Shown: one piece after another, positions 47,101 to 56,178 of the stretch
How positions within the stretch are numbered: position 1 is the first letter of the stretch
How the letters are laid out: every line of letters begins with the position of its first letter
Assembly (NCBI GenBank): GCA_009785335.1
Contig: WQWM01000006.1
Coordinates: 27,811-91,810, forward strand
Length of the DNA stretch: 64,000 nucleotides
Origin: Oscillospiraceae bacterium
GTDB taxonomy: Bacteria > Bacillota > Clostridia > Oscillospirales > Acutalibacteraceae
Reading direction: 5' to 3'
Made by a program: the position numbers and the translations under genes
The notes under the pieces: generated by a model
What the model saw: the letters and a program-made list of their open reading frames with translations, nothing else
What the model was told of the DNA's origin: nothing
The model's database searches: none

Positions 47101-47850
47101 TTAATAACGGTTCAAATAGTGCGGGTCTTCTCGCAGCAGATTGGCAATCATGCTGCGTAGAGGCTTTGCGTGCATCACACGCGCGGTGGCATCGCCAAAG
47201 CGACCCAGTGTAAGAATCCCCGCTTGCAATGCTTGGGGTTCCAGCTTGCTAAATGTGTCTGAACCAATGCGCGAACAATGTCGATATTGCGGCGTGTGCA
47301 GCCGTTGCCCCGCATGGTTAATCGCGTAAAGATCCATCTTTTCCGGCGAAATTGTGCCGATCGCGCCGTCCCATTCCTCTGGGCCGTGAATAAACGTGCA
47401 GCGGATGAAGTTCACGCCAATGAGCAAAATCTGCGCATTGCGCTCCCACAGTCGGTAATACGCGCCGCCTTTGCCGCAGGGCGTTTGGATATGTTCTTCG
47501 CCAGCCAGAAAAGTTTCTGCATCAGCGCCAAGTGCTGCAAGCGAATGCGTGGGGTGCAGCGAACGCAGCACGCCGAGCCGCTTGCGAAACAGCTCTGTTA
47601 ACACGCCAATGCAGGTGGGGGTGTGCAGCACGTCCATCACGGGATTGCTGCGTGTGTGCACATTGCTCCAGCTGTGGGCGGGCATCACCAGCAAACCGGG
47701 TTGCATGTACTCCACTAGCGCGTCAAGCACGGTGTCACCGCGCCCCTCAACCTCGCCAATCGCTTTATATGAACTGTGCACCATCAACGTGCCCTGCGGG
47801 TCAATGCCTAATTTGGCTAGCTGTGACAGGAAATCTTGCTTGGTATACAT
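47101..47850 (-). CDS. AAC(3)-family N-acetyltransferase-like protein
   Basis: GTLMVHSSYKAIGEVEG, DALVEYM, MPAHSWSNV, GVLTELFRKRLGVLRSLHPTHSLAALG; TGATG overlap with upstream EutL-like stop. Confidence 0.88.
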   Translation of the reverse strand: MYTKQDFLSQLAKLGIDPQGTLMVHSSYKAIGEVEGRGDTVLDALVEYMQPGLLVMPAHSWSNVHTRSNPVMDVLHTPTCIGVLTELFRKRLGVLRSLHPTHSLAALGADAETFLAGEEHIQTPCGKGGAYYRLWERNAQILLIGVNFIRCTFIHGPEEWDGAIGTISPEKMDLYAINHAGQRLHTPQYRHCSRIGSDTFSKLEPQALQAGILTLGRFGDATARVMHAKPLRSMIANLLREDPHYLNRY

Positions 47851-48509
47851 CAAAGTGCTCCGATCAACGGTTCTTGCGCAACTCGCGTGACTTCTTCGGC
47901 GAAGGCTTCGCATGCTGCACGGCAGGCGGCTTGGTCGCCAGTGAGCAGCGCACCTGCAAAGTTGGTTTCGCTGGGCGGGCCATAATACACGGCAAGCTCA
48001 ACTTCGGCAGCTTTGAGGGCGGCGTCAAGTGCCACGGTTGCCTCAAGCGGCGGGGCGATGAGATAGGCCATGGCGGTGCCCGCTGGCACATTCGCCTGCG
48101 TGGAAAGATAGGTGCCTGTGCGCGAAATGCAATGCGCGAAATACACTACGCTGTTTTGCTCATCCACGCCATAAAATGCGGCGTCGTTTTCGATGTAACT
48201 GGCTGCTGCGCCGAGTCCCGCACGCACTTGTTCAGGGTCGGGGCCTGCCAAAATGCCGATGAACTCACCGGCCAGACGTGTGCTTGCGTTGCTCGCCCCG
48301 CCATACATACTGCGGGCATAGAGCACACGCACTTCGGCTTTTTTTGTTGCTTCGTCGAGGGCAACATAACCCACGTCGTCGCAGTCTGTGGTAAAAATAC
48401 CCAAGCTGCGCTCGCCCGCCTGTGCGCCCAGCTCTTTGAGCAAAGCATGGTTGGCGTTGGGCAAAATGCGCATGCTTAAAATCGTGGTTGGGATGCGTTG
48501 ACCTTGCAT
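47850..48509 (-). CDS. eutL: EutL-like tandem BMC shell protein
   Basis: LSMRILPNANHALLKELGA, LGIFTTDCDDVGYVALDEATKKAEVRVLYARSMYGG, PPSETNFAGALLTG. Confidence 0.92.
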   Translation of the reverse strand: MQGQRIPTTILSMRILPNANHALLKELGAQAGERSLGIFTTDCDDVGYVALDEATKKAEVRVLYARSMYGGASNASTRLAGEFIGILAGPDPEQVRAGLGAAASYIENDAAFYGVDEQNSVVYFAHCISRTGTYLSTQANVPAGTAMAYLIAPPLEATVALDAALKAAEVELAVYYGPPSETNFAGALLTGDQAACRAACEAFAEEVTRVAQEPLIGAL

Positions 48510-48521
48510 GGTGGTCTCCTC

Positions 48522-48986
48522 TTATACAAACTCGTCTTCGGTTGGCGGCTGGAACTTCCCGATTACTTTATCAAGTTCCGCGGCGGGAATGAAGAATGCG
48601 CTTTCATCGGGGTTGTGGTTGCGCAGTGCCAAGCGGCGATGTAATTCCGCAACAGGCACGTCCATATAATGCAACTTGAAGTTGACGCCCAGTTCAGTCG
48701 CCCGAGCTTTGTAGATATCGCGTTCAGCTCGTTTCCAGCAGCCGAAATCAAGAATGACATCGCCGCCGATTGTTAAGACATGCTTTGCGATATCCCACAG
48801 CAACGCTTCCAGACGGTTATGTCTTTCGTGGTGTTGGGCATCGCCAACATCATCGCCGAATAATTTTAGGTGCCACGTGTCGCGCGTGAGCAGCAACGCG
48901 TTTGTTTGTTGCGCAAGCTGGCGGGCATAGGTGGTTTTTCCACTACATGGTAGCCCAACCATCAAATGTAAGGTGTTACCCTTCAT
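48522..48986 (-). CDS. P-loop kinase-like AAA_33/zeta-type ATPase
   Basis: LMVGLPCSGKTTYARQLA Walker A; short kinase-like 154 aa. Confidence 0.8.
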   Translation of the reverse strand: MKGNTLHLMVGLPCSGKTTYARQLAQQTNALLLTRDTWHLKLFGDDVGDAQHHERHNRLEALLWDIAKHVLTIGGDVILDFGCWKRAERDIYKARATELGVNFKLHYMDVPVAELHRRLALRNHNPDESAFFIPAAELDKVIGKFQPPTEDEFV

Positions 48987-49773
48987 TCAATTCCACCCCA
49001 CTTTTTTTCTCGCGATGCATGCGCCCCAGCACCTCGGCAACATATGCCCCAGCTTCCACGGCGTTCAGCCCGCCGCTGTAGATATTCGAAACCACGGTGC
49101 GGCGCGCTTCGGGCATGCCAACCGTGGGCGCATAGGCCATGTAGGCACTCATGCTTTCGGCAGAACCCAGACCAGGCCGCTCGCCAATGAGCACGCACAC
49201 CACCTTCACGCCAGTCAATTGCGCAACTTGCTCCATGCTGGCCACACGACCATATTTCACAAAGAACGGCCTGCCGCAGCGCAACCCCTGCTGGCTTATG
49301 CTTTCGGTGAGCACAGGCAAGATGTTTTCCAAGTTCGCTGCAACGGCTTTTGAGCTGAGGCCGTCGGCTGCGTAAATCAGCACATCGCAGGGCTGAGGAT
49401 TGTGCGCGGCGATGGCTTTGTTGGTTTGTTCGTTAAACACGCGCCCTAAGTCTGGCCGGGTGAGAAATTCATCGCGGCTTTGGCATTGGGTGACGAACTC
49501 AGGCAAGTTGAGCTGTTGCAACAGCTCGGCAGGCACATCGTTATACACGGCATCGCGTGCTGCGGCATGGTCTGCGCGAAATTGCAGGTAGGTGTCGGTG
49601 CGCAAACGAGCGCCCGCTCGACCAACCCCAATGCGCGCGGAGGTGTGTGGGTTGGCTGTAGGGGCGGATGCTAATCCGCCCGAATTATAATCTTTGACGG
49701 CAGGTGCAACTACGCTCTGCGTTTGCTCTAATATCGCCTTAACAATTAACTCTACCAATGCTTCTTGCGTCAT
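48976..49773 (-). CDS. eutC: Ethanolamine ammonia-lyase small subunit
   Basis: GVGRAGARLRTDTYLQFRADHAAARDAV; CVLIGERPGLGSAESMSAYM. Confidence 0.95.
   Translation of the reverse strand: MTQEALVELIVKAILEQTQSVVAPAVKDYNSGGLASAPTANPHTSARIGVGRAGARLRTDTYLQFRADHAAARDAVYNDVPAELLQQLNLPEFVTQCQSRDEFLTRPDLGRVFNEQTNKAIAAHNPQPCDVLIYAADGLSSKAVAANLENILPVLTESISQQGLRCGRPFFVKYGRVASMEQVAQLTGVKVVCVLIGERPGLGSAESMSAYMAYAPTVGMPEARRTVVSNIYSGGLNAVEAGAYVAEVLGRMHREKKSGVELNEG
49657..49682. repeat. 26-bp GGGGCGG palindrome inside eutC CDS
   Basis: tgtaggggcggatgctaatccgcccg. Confidence 0.95.
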
Positions 49774-49777
49774 CACA

Positions 49778-51145
49778 TCACCTCCCAAAAATCAGTTCAG
49801 GCTTGCCCGCAAGCTCTGTGAGTTTGCCGTCACGCGTAATGCCCATTTTCTCCAGCCATGTGTCAAACTCCGCAATGGGCTTTAGTCCCAGCACCTCGCG
49901 AATGGCTGCAGCGTCGTGGTAAGCATTGGTTTGATAGTTAAGCATGATATCATCGCCGGCTGGCACACCAATGGTGAAGTTCACGCCGCTTACGGCCAGC
50001 AATAACGCAAGATTTTCCACATCGTTTTGGTCAGCCTGCATGTGATTGGTATAACAGCAATCGCAACCCATGGGCACACCCGAAAGCTTGCCCATGAAAT
50101 GGTCTTCAAGGCCTGCGCGGATGACTTGTCGGCTGTCATATAAGTATTCCGGGCCAATGAAGCCTACCACGGTGTTGACCATAAATGGCGCAAAGGCTTT
50201 GGCGTAGCCATAGCAGCGCGCTTCCATGGTCACTTGGTCTGCGCCGTAGTGTGCATCGGAGGAAAGCTCACTACCCTGCCCTGTTTCGAAATACATTACG
50301 TTGGGCCCGCGCGACGTGCCGTGTGATTTCAGCAACGCTCGGGCTTCTTGAACGGTTTGTGTGGTGAAGCCGAATGCTTCGTTGCCCTTTTGGCTGCCTG
50401 CGATGGACTGAAAAATCATGTCCATGGGTGCGCCTTGTTTCAGTGCTTCAATTTGGGTTTTGATGTGTGCCAACACACAAGTTTGCGTGGGAATGGCGTA
50501 TTCCTGCTTAATTTGTGCAAAGCGTTTGAGGATTTCCGTCATGGTGCCCACGGAGTCATTCACCGGGTTCAAACCCAGCAGTGCATCGCCGCAGCCATAG
50601 CTTAAACCTTCCAGCAGCGATGCTGTTACGCCCGGCACGCTGTCTGTGGTGTGGTTGGGCTGCAGGCGCGTTGAATAGGTGCCGCGCAAGCCGATGGTTG
50701 TGTTGCAGGTGGCAGGCACGCGCATCTTGGAAGCGGCGTACACGAGGTCTAAATTGCCCATGAGCTTGCACACGCCCGCAACCACTTCGGAGGTTAGGCC
50801 TGTGCTGATGCGTCTGATCATGGCCTCTGTTGAGGCGGTGTCCAACAGAAAATGCCGCAGTTCAGCCATAGACCAGTTGCGAATTTCTGCATACACTTGC
50901 TCGTCTACGCCATCTTGAATGATACGCGTCACATCATCATGTTCATACGGCACAACGGGATGTTCGCGCAAATCGCTCACCAGCAAATTCGCTAGCACTT
51001 GTTTGGCTGCCACGCGTTCCAAGCTGCTTTGCGCTGCTACACCCGCCAATTTGTCGCCGGACTTTTCTTCATTGGCACGAGCAAGCACATCCTTCACATC
51101 ACGAAACGTGAAAGATTTTCCGTGCAGCGTGGTGGTCAGGTTCAT
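49778..51145 (-). CDS. eutB: Ethanolamine ammonia-lyase large subunit
   Basis: GVTASLLEGLSYGCGDALLGLNPVNDS; YFETGQGSELSSDAHYGADQVTMEARCYG. Confidence 0.97.
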   Translation of the reverse strand: MNLTTTLHGKSFTFRDVKDVLARANEEKSGDKLAGVAAQSSLERVAAKQVLANLLVSDLREHPVVPYEHDDVTRIIQDGVDEQVYAEIRNWSMAELRHFLLDTASTEAMIRRISTGLTSEVVAGVCKLMGNLDLVYAASKMRVPATCNTTIGLRGTYSTRLQPNHTTDSVPGVTASLLEGLSYGCGDALLGLNPVNDSVGTMTEILKRFAQIKQEYAIPTQTCVLAHIKTQIEALKQGAPMDMIFQSIAGSQKGNEAFGFTTQTVQEARALLKSHGTSRGPNVMYFETGQGSELSSDAHYGADQVTMEARCYGYAKAFAPFMVNTVVGFIGPEYLYDSRQVIRAGLEDHFMGKLSGVPMGCDCCYTNHMQADQNDVENLALLLAVSGVNFTIGVPAGDDIMLNYQTNAYHDAAAIREVLGLKPIAEFDTWLEKMGITRDGKLTELAGKPELIFGR

Positions 51146-51160
51146 GCTATCTCCTTTTTC

Positions 51161-51377
51161 AAGTGTAGAATGTAAAGTGTATAGTGTAGGGTGGGAAAAC
51201 GACTCTACGTTATATTGTAAGTCAACTTGTGAACAGCCTCTTGTGTAGGGGCGGCAACCTGCCGCCCGTTCGTCTATATATCGCCATCAAGAGGAGCGGG
51301 CGGCTAATAGCCGCCCCTACACGAGAGCAACTTCTAAGTTGATTGACTCCACACTCTACACTTTACACTCTACATTA
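51161..51377. repeat. Nested inverted repeat between eutB and eutA
   Basis: Outer arms agtgtagaatgtaaagtgtatagtgtaggg / ccacactctacactttacactctacatt; inner GGGGCGG pair 51244-51268 and 51297-51321. Confidence 0.85.
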
Positions 51378-51384
51378 ACTACGC

Positions 51385-52764
51385 TCATCCAAACAATAAT
51401 GTTTTTATCACAACGGGCACCACTTGGCCGTTCATCAATGGCTTGCCAATGTCCAAGTAGCAGTCCGGTTGCCGCGCATCTATGCCATCAAGTGTGATGA
51501 CAGCTCGTCCCTGCGCGTAGGGTGTCATGGCCAGCCCAAGTGCCTTGCCAATGTCGTGCTGCGCCAGAAACACCCAAGGTATGTTAGGATCAAGCTGTGC
51601 TTGGCTTGCTGCCTGTTGCAAGGCCTGTGCCAAGCGCTTCAGCTCCTGCCATCCGGGGCTTGGTTTGCCTGCAAACGCAATGGCCACGCAGTTGGCATCT
51701 GTTTGCTGCACGAAATCGCACAGTGCATGTGCAAAGTCATCAGCTTTGCCATGGTCAAACGCATCCTGTTCCTGTTGCGGCGAAAGCGCAAACACGGGCA
51801 AATTCTTTAACGGGAATAAGTCGGCATGGGTATAGCCAATGGTGCTGCCCGAAAGCGTGGTGGTGTAGCTGCCGGCACCCATTACGGTTGCACGAATGGT
51901 TTCTTGCGGCGCAAGCACTTGGTAGCCAAACAGACGGCTGTTGCGCACAGCCTGCCCCAACAACACACCGAAATCGTTGTAGGCAAACAACTCATGTCCT
52001 GTGCGATAAATGCAGTCTGCTACGCCGCCGCTAAACAGCAACACGCTGTTGGGGGTCAGCAATTCGCAAGTATTCACTTCAAGCTGCTGTGCCATGGCTT
52101 GGGCCAATGCACGCAAGTCAGCTAAACTGGGTGTATCCGCAACCCGCAAGCACAAGCCAATTGTCTGCGCGATTTTTTCGGCGTGTTCACTGAGATAAAT
52201 CAACTTGCCCTGTGGTGTAAACTTCAGCAAACGGCCGCCAATGTCATAACAAGCCGTTGCCGTCAGCTTTCCGCAATCAAACACGGCAACATTGGTGGTG
52301 CCGCCGCCAATGTCGAAGTTCACCACATGCAAGCCATGCTCTTGCGCATAGGCCTGGGCCCCACTGCCCTGCCCGGCGATGCGCGATTCTAAATCCGGTC
52401 CGGCAGTCGCCACAACAAACTCGCCCGCAAAACCACTGAGTTGCTGCAGCACAGCGGCAGCATTTTCGCGTCGTGCGCTTTCGCCAGTGATAATCACCGC
52501 GCCGGTGTCGGTGGCTCCCACGGCAAAGCCTGCCTGCCGAAACTCACCCTCGACCAACACACACAATGCTTGTGTGTCAATCAAGCTGTGGTTTAGTAGC
52601 GGGGTTTCATGAATTTCCCCGCGATAAATCACTTCTTTTTTGGTAATGGCGATGTTCGGTGCGGTAAAGCGCCCGCCAAGGTCTTCCAGTGTTAGCTTAC
52701 TGAAAATCACCTGCGTGGTGGAGGTGCCGATGTCAATGCCAACGCTTAGCAAAGTGTTTGCCAA
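51385..52764 (-). CDS. eutA: Ethanolamine ammonia-lyase reactivating factor
   Basis: LSVGIDIGTSTTQVIFS; VNFDIGGGTTNVAVF. Confidence 0.95.
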   Translation of the reverse strand: MANTLLSVGIDIGTSTTQVIFSKLTLEDLGGRFTAPNIAITKKEVIYRGEIHETPLLNHSLIDTQALCVLVEGEFRQAGFAVGATDTGAVIITGESARRENAAAVLQQLSGFAGEFVVATAGPDLESRIAGQGSGAQAYAQEHGLHVVNFDIGGGTTNVAVFDCGKLTATACYDIGGRLLKFTPQGKLIYLSEHAEKIAQTIGLCLRVADTPSLADLRALAQAMAQQLEVNTCELLTPNSVLLFSGGVADCIYRTGHELFAYNDFGVLLGQAVRNSRLFGYQVLAPQETIRATVMGAGSYTTTLSGSTIGYTHADLFPLKNLPVFALSPQQEQDAFDHGKADDFAHALCDFVQQTDANCVAIAFAGKPSPGWQELKRLAQALQQAASQAQLDPNIPWVFLAQHDIGKALGLAMTPYAQGRAVITLDGIDARQPDCYLDIGKPLMNGQVVPVVIKTLLFG

Positions 52765-52886
52765 AACATCGTCCTCCTATTACAATGATATACCATCTAT
52801 CTTAACACGATTTTCAACAAAAGGCAAGTGTTTTTTCTTGCAGATGCACGGTCGGCGCAACCCAGAGCGCGAAACCAAAGCCACAA

Positions 52887-52911
52887 ACCCCCAAGCCACT
52901 CGCTTGGGGGT
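52887..52911. terminator. Terminator-like hairpin between GT and eutA
   Basis: acccccaagc-cactc-gcttgggggt. Confidence 0.5.
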
Positions 52912-52934
52912 GAATTTTTCGGCTAATCATCTCA

Positions 52935-54257
52935 TCACACGCGTTTGATTTTGCCCCAAGTGCTTTTGTTTTTGCCATAGCGAAAAACGGCCATAATGCG
53001 CACCAACACAAGCACATAGCGAAAAAAGCCAAACTCCATCACAGAAAGCAGCATTGCTTTAAACATCTGCCACGGCAACATATGAATTTTTTGCACATAA
53101 ATGTGCTGCGAAAACGCCGTGAGACTGATGATAGAGCCATACAAGGCATACAACACCAAAAATGCAATCATATAACCAAAGTTCAGCATGCCTGCAAAAT
53201 AAGCCAGAACCATTGTGACCACACCAAACAACTCAAAAAACGGTGCCATCAATTCATACGCCAGATAGTACATATAAGAAAGAAAACTCACCAGACCAAA
53301 TTTTTTGTTCATTAGCATACGCCGGTGCGAAAACATGCTTTGCAACAAACCCAAATGCCACCTGCGTCGCTGACCGCTGAGATCACGCATGGTGGTTGGC
53401 GCCTGGGTAAGACAAACGGCGCTTGACTGATAGCGCATGCGATACTTGATATTGTTGTTTCGGCAATAACCATGCAACCGCAGCACAAGGTCCATGTCTT
53501 CACCCAATGTTTTGGTGTTGTAGCCTCCAGCGTTCATGACTGTGGTTTTTTTGAACAAGCCAAACGCGCCGGAAATAATCAAATTACCGTTGAAGGTATC
53601 CAAAAAAATGCGGCTGGCCAAAAACGACCGATTATATTCTAGGGCTTGCAAGCCCACCAACAGGTTAGAGGGAAAACGGTAGTTAACCTGCTCATCATTT
53701 TGCATATGTAGGCATTGCGAAATCAGCACCATGCCTCCAACCGCCACCACCGTGTCGTCCTCAAGCACCGGTCGCACAATTTCTGTCAGGGCATCTTTGT
53801 GCAACTTTGAGTCCGCATCCACACTGATGAAATAAGGGTGTTTGCAAACATTGATCCCCATGTTCAATGCATCGCCTTTGCCACCGTTTTCCTTGCACAC
53901 AAGGGTGATTGCAACCCCCTGCACCACATTTTTATAGATCGCTTGTTCAGGCTGGCACGTCAGCACACGTTCAACATAGCGATGCATAGACTTAAGTTTG
54001 AATGCATCAATGAGTTTTTGTGCCGTATCATCTTGCGAGCCGTCGTCTATCACAACGATTTCATAGTTTCGATAATCCACCGCCAGCAATGAGTTCACAC
54101 TGTCTACAATTGTCACGGCCTCGTTGTGTGCCGGAACCAAAATGGACACCGGCAAATCATTGGCAGTGAATCTGTTTTTCAGCCTAAACATGCGGTCATT
54201 TGCGTATAACTTGTAAGCACCGACTGAGACCGAAAAGAGCGAAAACGTTGCAAACAC
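52935..54257 (-). CDS. Family 2 glycosyltransferase (membrane, chitin synthase/IcaA-like), possibly N-terminally truncated
   Basis: VSILVPAHNEAVTIVDSVNSLL, VDADSKLHKDA, SGQRRRWHLGL (QxxRW-like), C-terminal TM helices; GTG start only. Confidence 0.85.
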   Translation of the reverse strand: MFATFSLFSVSVGAYKLYANDRMFRLKNRFTANDLPVSILVPAHNEAVTIVDSVNSLLAVDYRNYEIVVIDDGSQDDTAQKLIDAFKLKSMHRYVERVLTCQPEQAIYKNVVQGVAITLVCKENGGKGDALNMGINVCKHPYFISVDADSKLHKDALTEIVRPVLEDDTVVAVGGMVLISQCLHMQNDEQVNYRFPSNLLVGLQALEYNRSFLASRIFLDTFNGNLIISGAFGLFKKTTVMNAGGYNTKTLGEDMDLVLRLHGYCRNNNIKYRMRYQSSAVCLTQAPTTMRDLSGQRRRWHLGLLQSMFSHRRMLMNKKFGLVSFLSYMYYLAYELMAPFFELFGVVTMVLAYFAGMLNFGYMIAFLVLYALYGSIISLTAFSQHIYVQKIHMLPWQMFKAMLLSVMEFGFFRYVLVLVRIMAVFRYGKNKSTWGKIKRV

Positions 54258-54328
54258 AATGAGATAGACGAAATAAAACGCGCCAACAAAATTGAGGTCT
54301 TCATGTAACCACCATATTTTTTATCCTT

Positions 54329-55043
54329 TTGACGCTTACACGGCGACATCATTGACCGCGAAGTTTGGGAGCGTATCGCCGAAAACCGCAAGCGAAAAAC
54401 ACGCAAACACCCGACCAAAGACGGCGAAAAGAACATGTTCAGCGGCTTGCTCATCTGCGCCGACTGCGGCCACAATTTGTGGTATCACTTCAACCAAAAG
54501 AACCCCGACATCAAATATTCCAACTGTTCCGGCTACAATAGTCGGCGGGGTGATTGCCCGACAACGCACTACATTCGCGTGGATTTTCTTGAAAAAGTGG
54601 TGCTCGGCGAAATCCGCAGATTGATGCAATTTGCACGCAAACATGAGAGCGATTTTGCCCAAATTGCGATGGGATTATCCAAGCAAAATGACACCTCACA
54701 GCGTGAGCGCAAGCAAAAAGAACTTGCGGACAAAATTGCCATTCTTTCTGCTGAGATTGAAAAATCCACCGAAAAAGCAATGACTGCAAATCACTTCATC
54801 GCCACCGTCCGCAAATACACCAGAGCGAAAAAACTGTCCGAGGGGATGCTCAACGAGTTGATTGAACGCATCGAAGTCCATCAATCCGAGAAGATTGACG
54901 GCAAGCACTGCCAGCAACTTACTATCCACTACAATTGCATCGGTGCAGTCGAAATCCCCGACATGTTCGCTTTCCCGGAGGTGTCTATGCAAACCCGAAA
55001 GGGTGTTACTGTGTGCTATGAACCCTTACTTAAGGCAAGCTAA
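54329..55043 (+). pseudogene. C-terminal remnant of large serine recombinase (zinc beta-ribbon + DUF4368-like)
   Basis: GDIIDREVWERIAENRKRKTRKHPTKDGEKNMFSGLLICADCGHNLWYHFNQKNPDIKYSNCSGYNSRRGDCPTTHYIRVDFLEKVVL; no catalytic N-term; in-frame TGA upstream. Confidence 0.85.
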
Positions 55044-55058
55044 TAGGCGCAGAAAAAG

Positions 55059-55102
55059 CGGGTTGCTCTTAACAGCACTTGAAATGCTGTAAGAACAACC
55101 CG
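55059..55102 (+). terminator. Long hairpin after recombinase remnant
   Basis: cgggttgctcttaacagca-cttgaaa-tgctgtaagaacaacccg. Confidence 0.65.
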
Positions 55103-55260
55103 AATGTCTAAAGTGAAAAAATTTAATACCATAGACAAAAGGTATAAAATCGGGCTAAGTCGAGCCCCAAGCACTACGGCGGCGCATACAATCAAACTTT
55201 GCCTATGGCATAGTATAGCACATCGCGCGGAGTTTGTCAAACAAAAAATGCGGGCATCAT

Positions 55261-56033
55261 TCACGCCGCCGTTGGCAGTTCCTCGGCTTGCGGCACAATC
55301 TCTACTCCATCGCGAAATAGCACGGTCAATCGCCCATCGCTGTGCACAGTCACGCGGTCAACGGTGGTGTACCAAAGCTCATCATCAAAGTCGGTCACGA
55401 GGTCGGGCTGTCGCTCAAGCGTGGATAAAAACCGACGGATGTTCGCACGCTTGGCACGACGTTCAGCGCGGGTTTTCTCAATCTCGCCAAGCCGAGCGTG
55501 GGCTTTTTCATAACGCGTAACCAGCGCATCATGCCGCTGTTGGTAAGCCACTTGGTCAAGGGCAGTGTTGGCGTTTTCCTGCACCGCGCGACGGGTAAGC
55601 TCCATCACGACTTCGCATTCCCGCGTGAGGATTGCGGCCTCGCCATCAAGGTCGCTGGTGTCGGTGAGTGCAGTCAACACTTCATCGTAGGCCGCGAACA
55701 TGGCTCCACGCTGGGTCAGCCGCTGGTTAAACGCCGCCAAGAACGCCACTCGACTTGCTGGTCTGTGAGGTGCGGCGTGCGGCACACGGCTTCACCAGCA
55801 TATTTGGCATTGCACTGCCACACCGTGCGGCGGTGCGGCTGGTTGCTGTTCCATACTTTTGAGCCAAACATGCCGCCACAAGTGAAGAAAATCTTGCCCG
55901 AAAATGGGTGGCCGCTCACGCTGTTTTGGCCGCTGGCCGCACGGCGCGCAAGCTCATATTGCACCAAGTCAAACAACTCCGGCTCGATAATGGCCGGGTG
56001 GCTGCCCTCGACATAATACTGTGGCAGCTGTTA
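55261..56033 (-). pseudogene. Second large serine recombinase remnant, frameshifted
   Basis: LPQYYVEGSHPAIIEPELFDLVQYELARRA...FSGKIFFTCGGMFGSKVW...CRTPHLTDQQVE then frame change to FLAAFNQRLTQRG...LTVLFRDGVEI. Confidence 0.8.
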
Positions 56034-56178
56034 GCTCTTGTTAAAAACGAGAATGCAAGCAAAGGAAATTGAGCACAAAAAATAAAAGAGAATGCGAAGA
56101 AAAGAGTTGGCAAGGCGCGCGCAATGTGCTAAAATAGAGTTTCAAATAACGAACAAAAAGGAAGTGTCATTTTTCATA

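Noticed and set aside
47101-47850. AAC(3) as an acquired antibiotic-resistance gene
   Set aside because: Embedded and translationally coupled in the eut operon with no flanking mobile element, so a metabolic role seems more likely; resistance cannot be inferred from sequence alone.
48522-48986. Zeta-type toxin of a toxin-antitoxin pair
   Set aside because: No antitoxin-like neighbour; overlapping placement in eut operon argues for a metabolic kinase.
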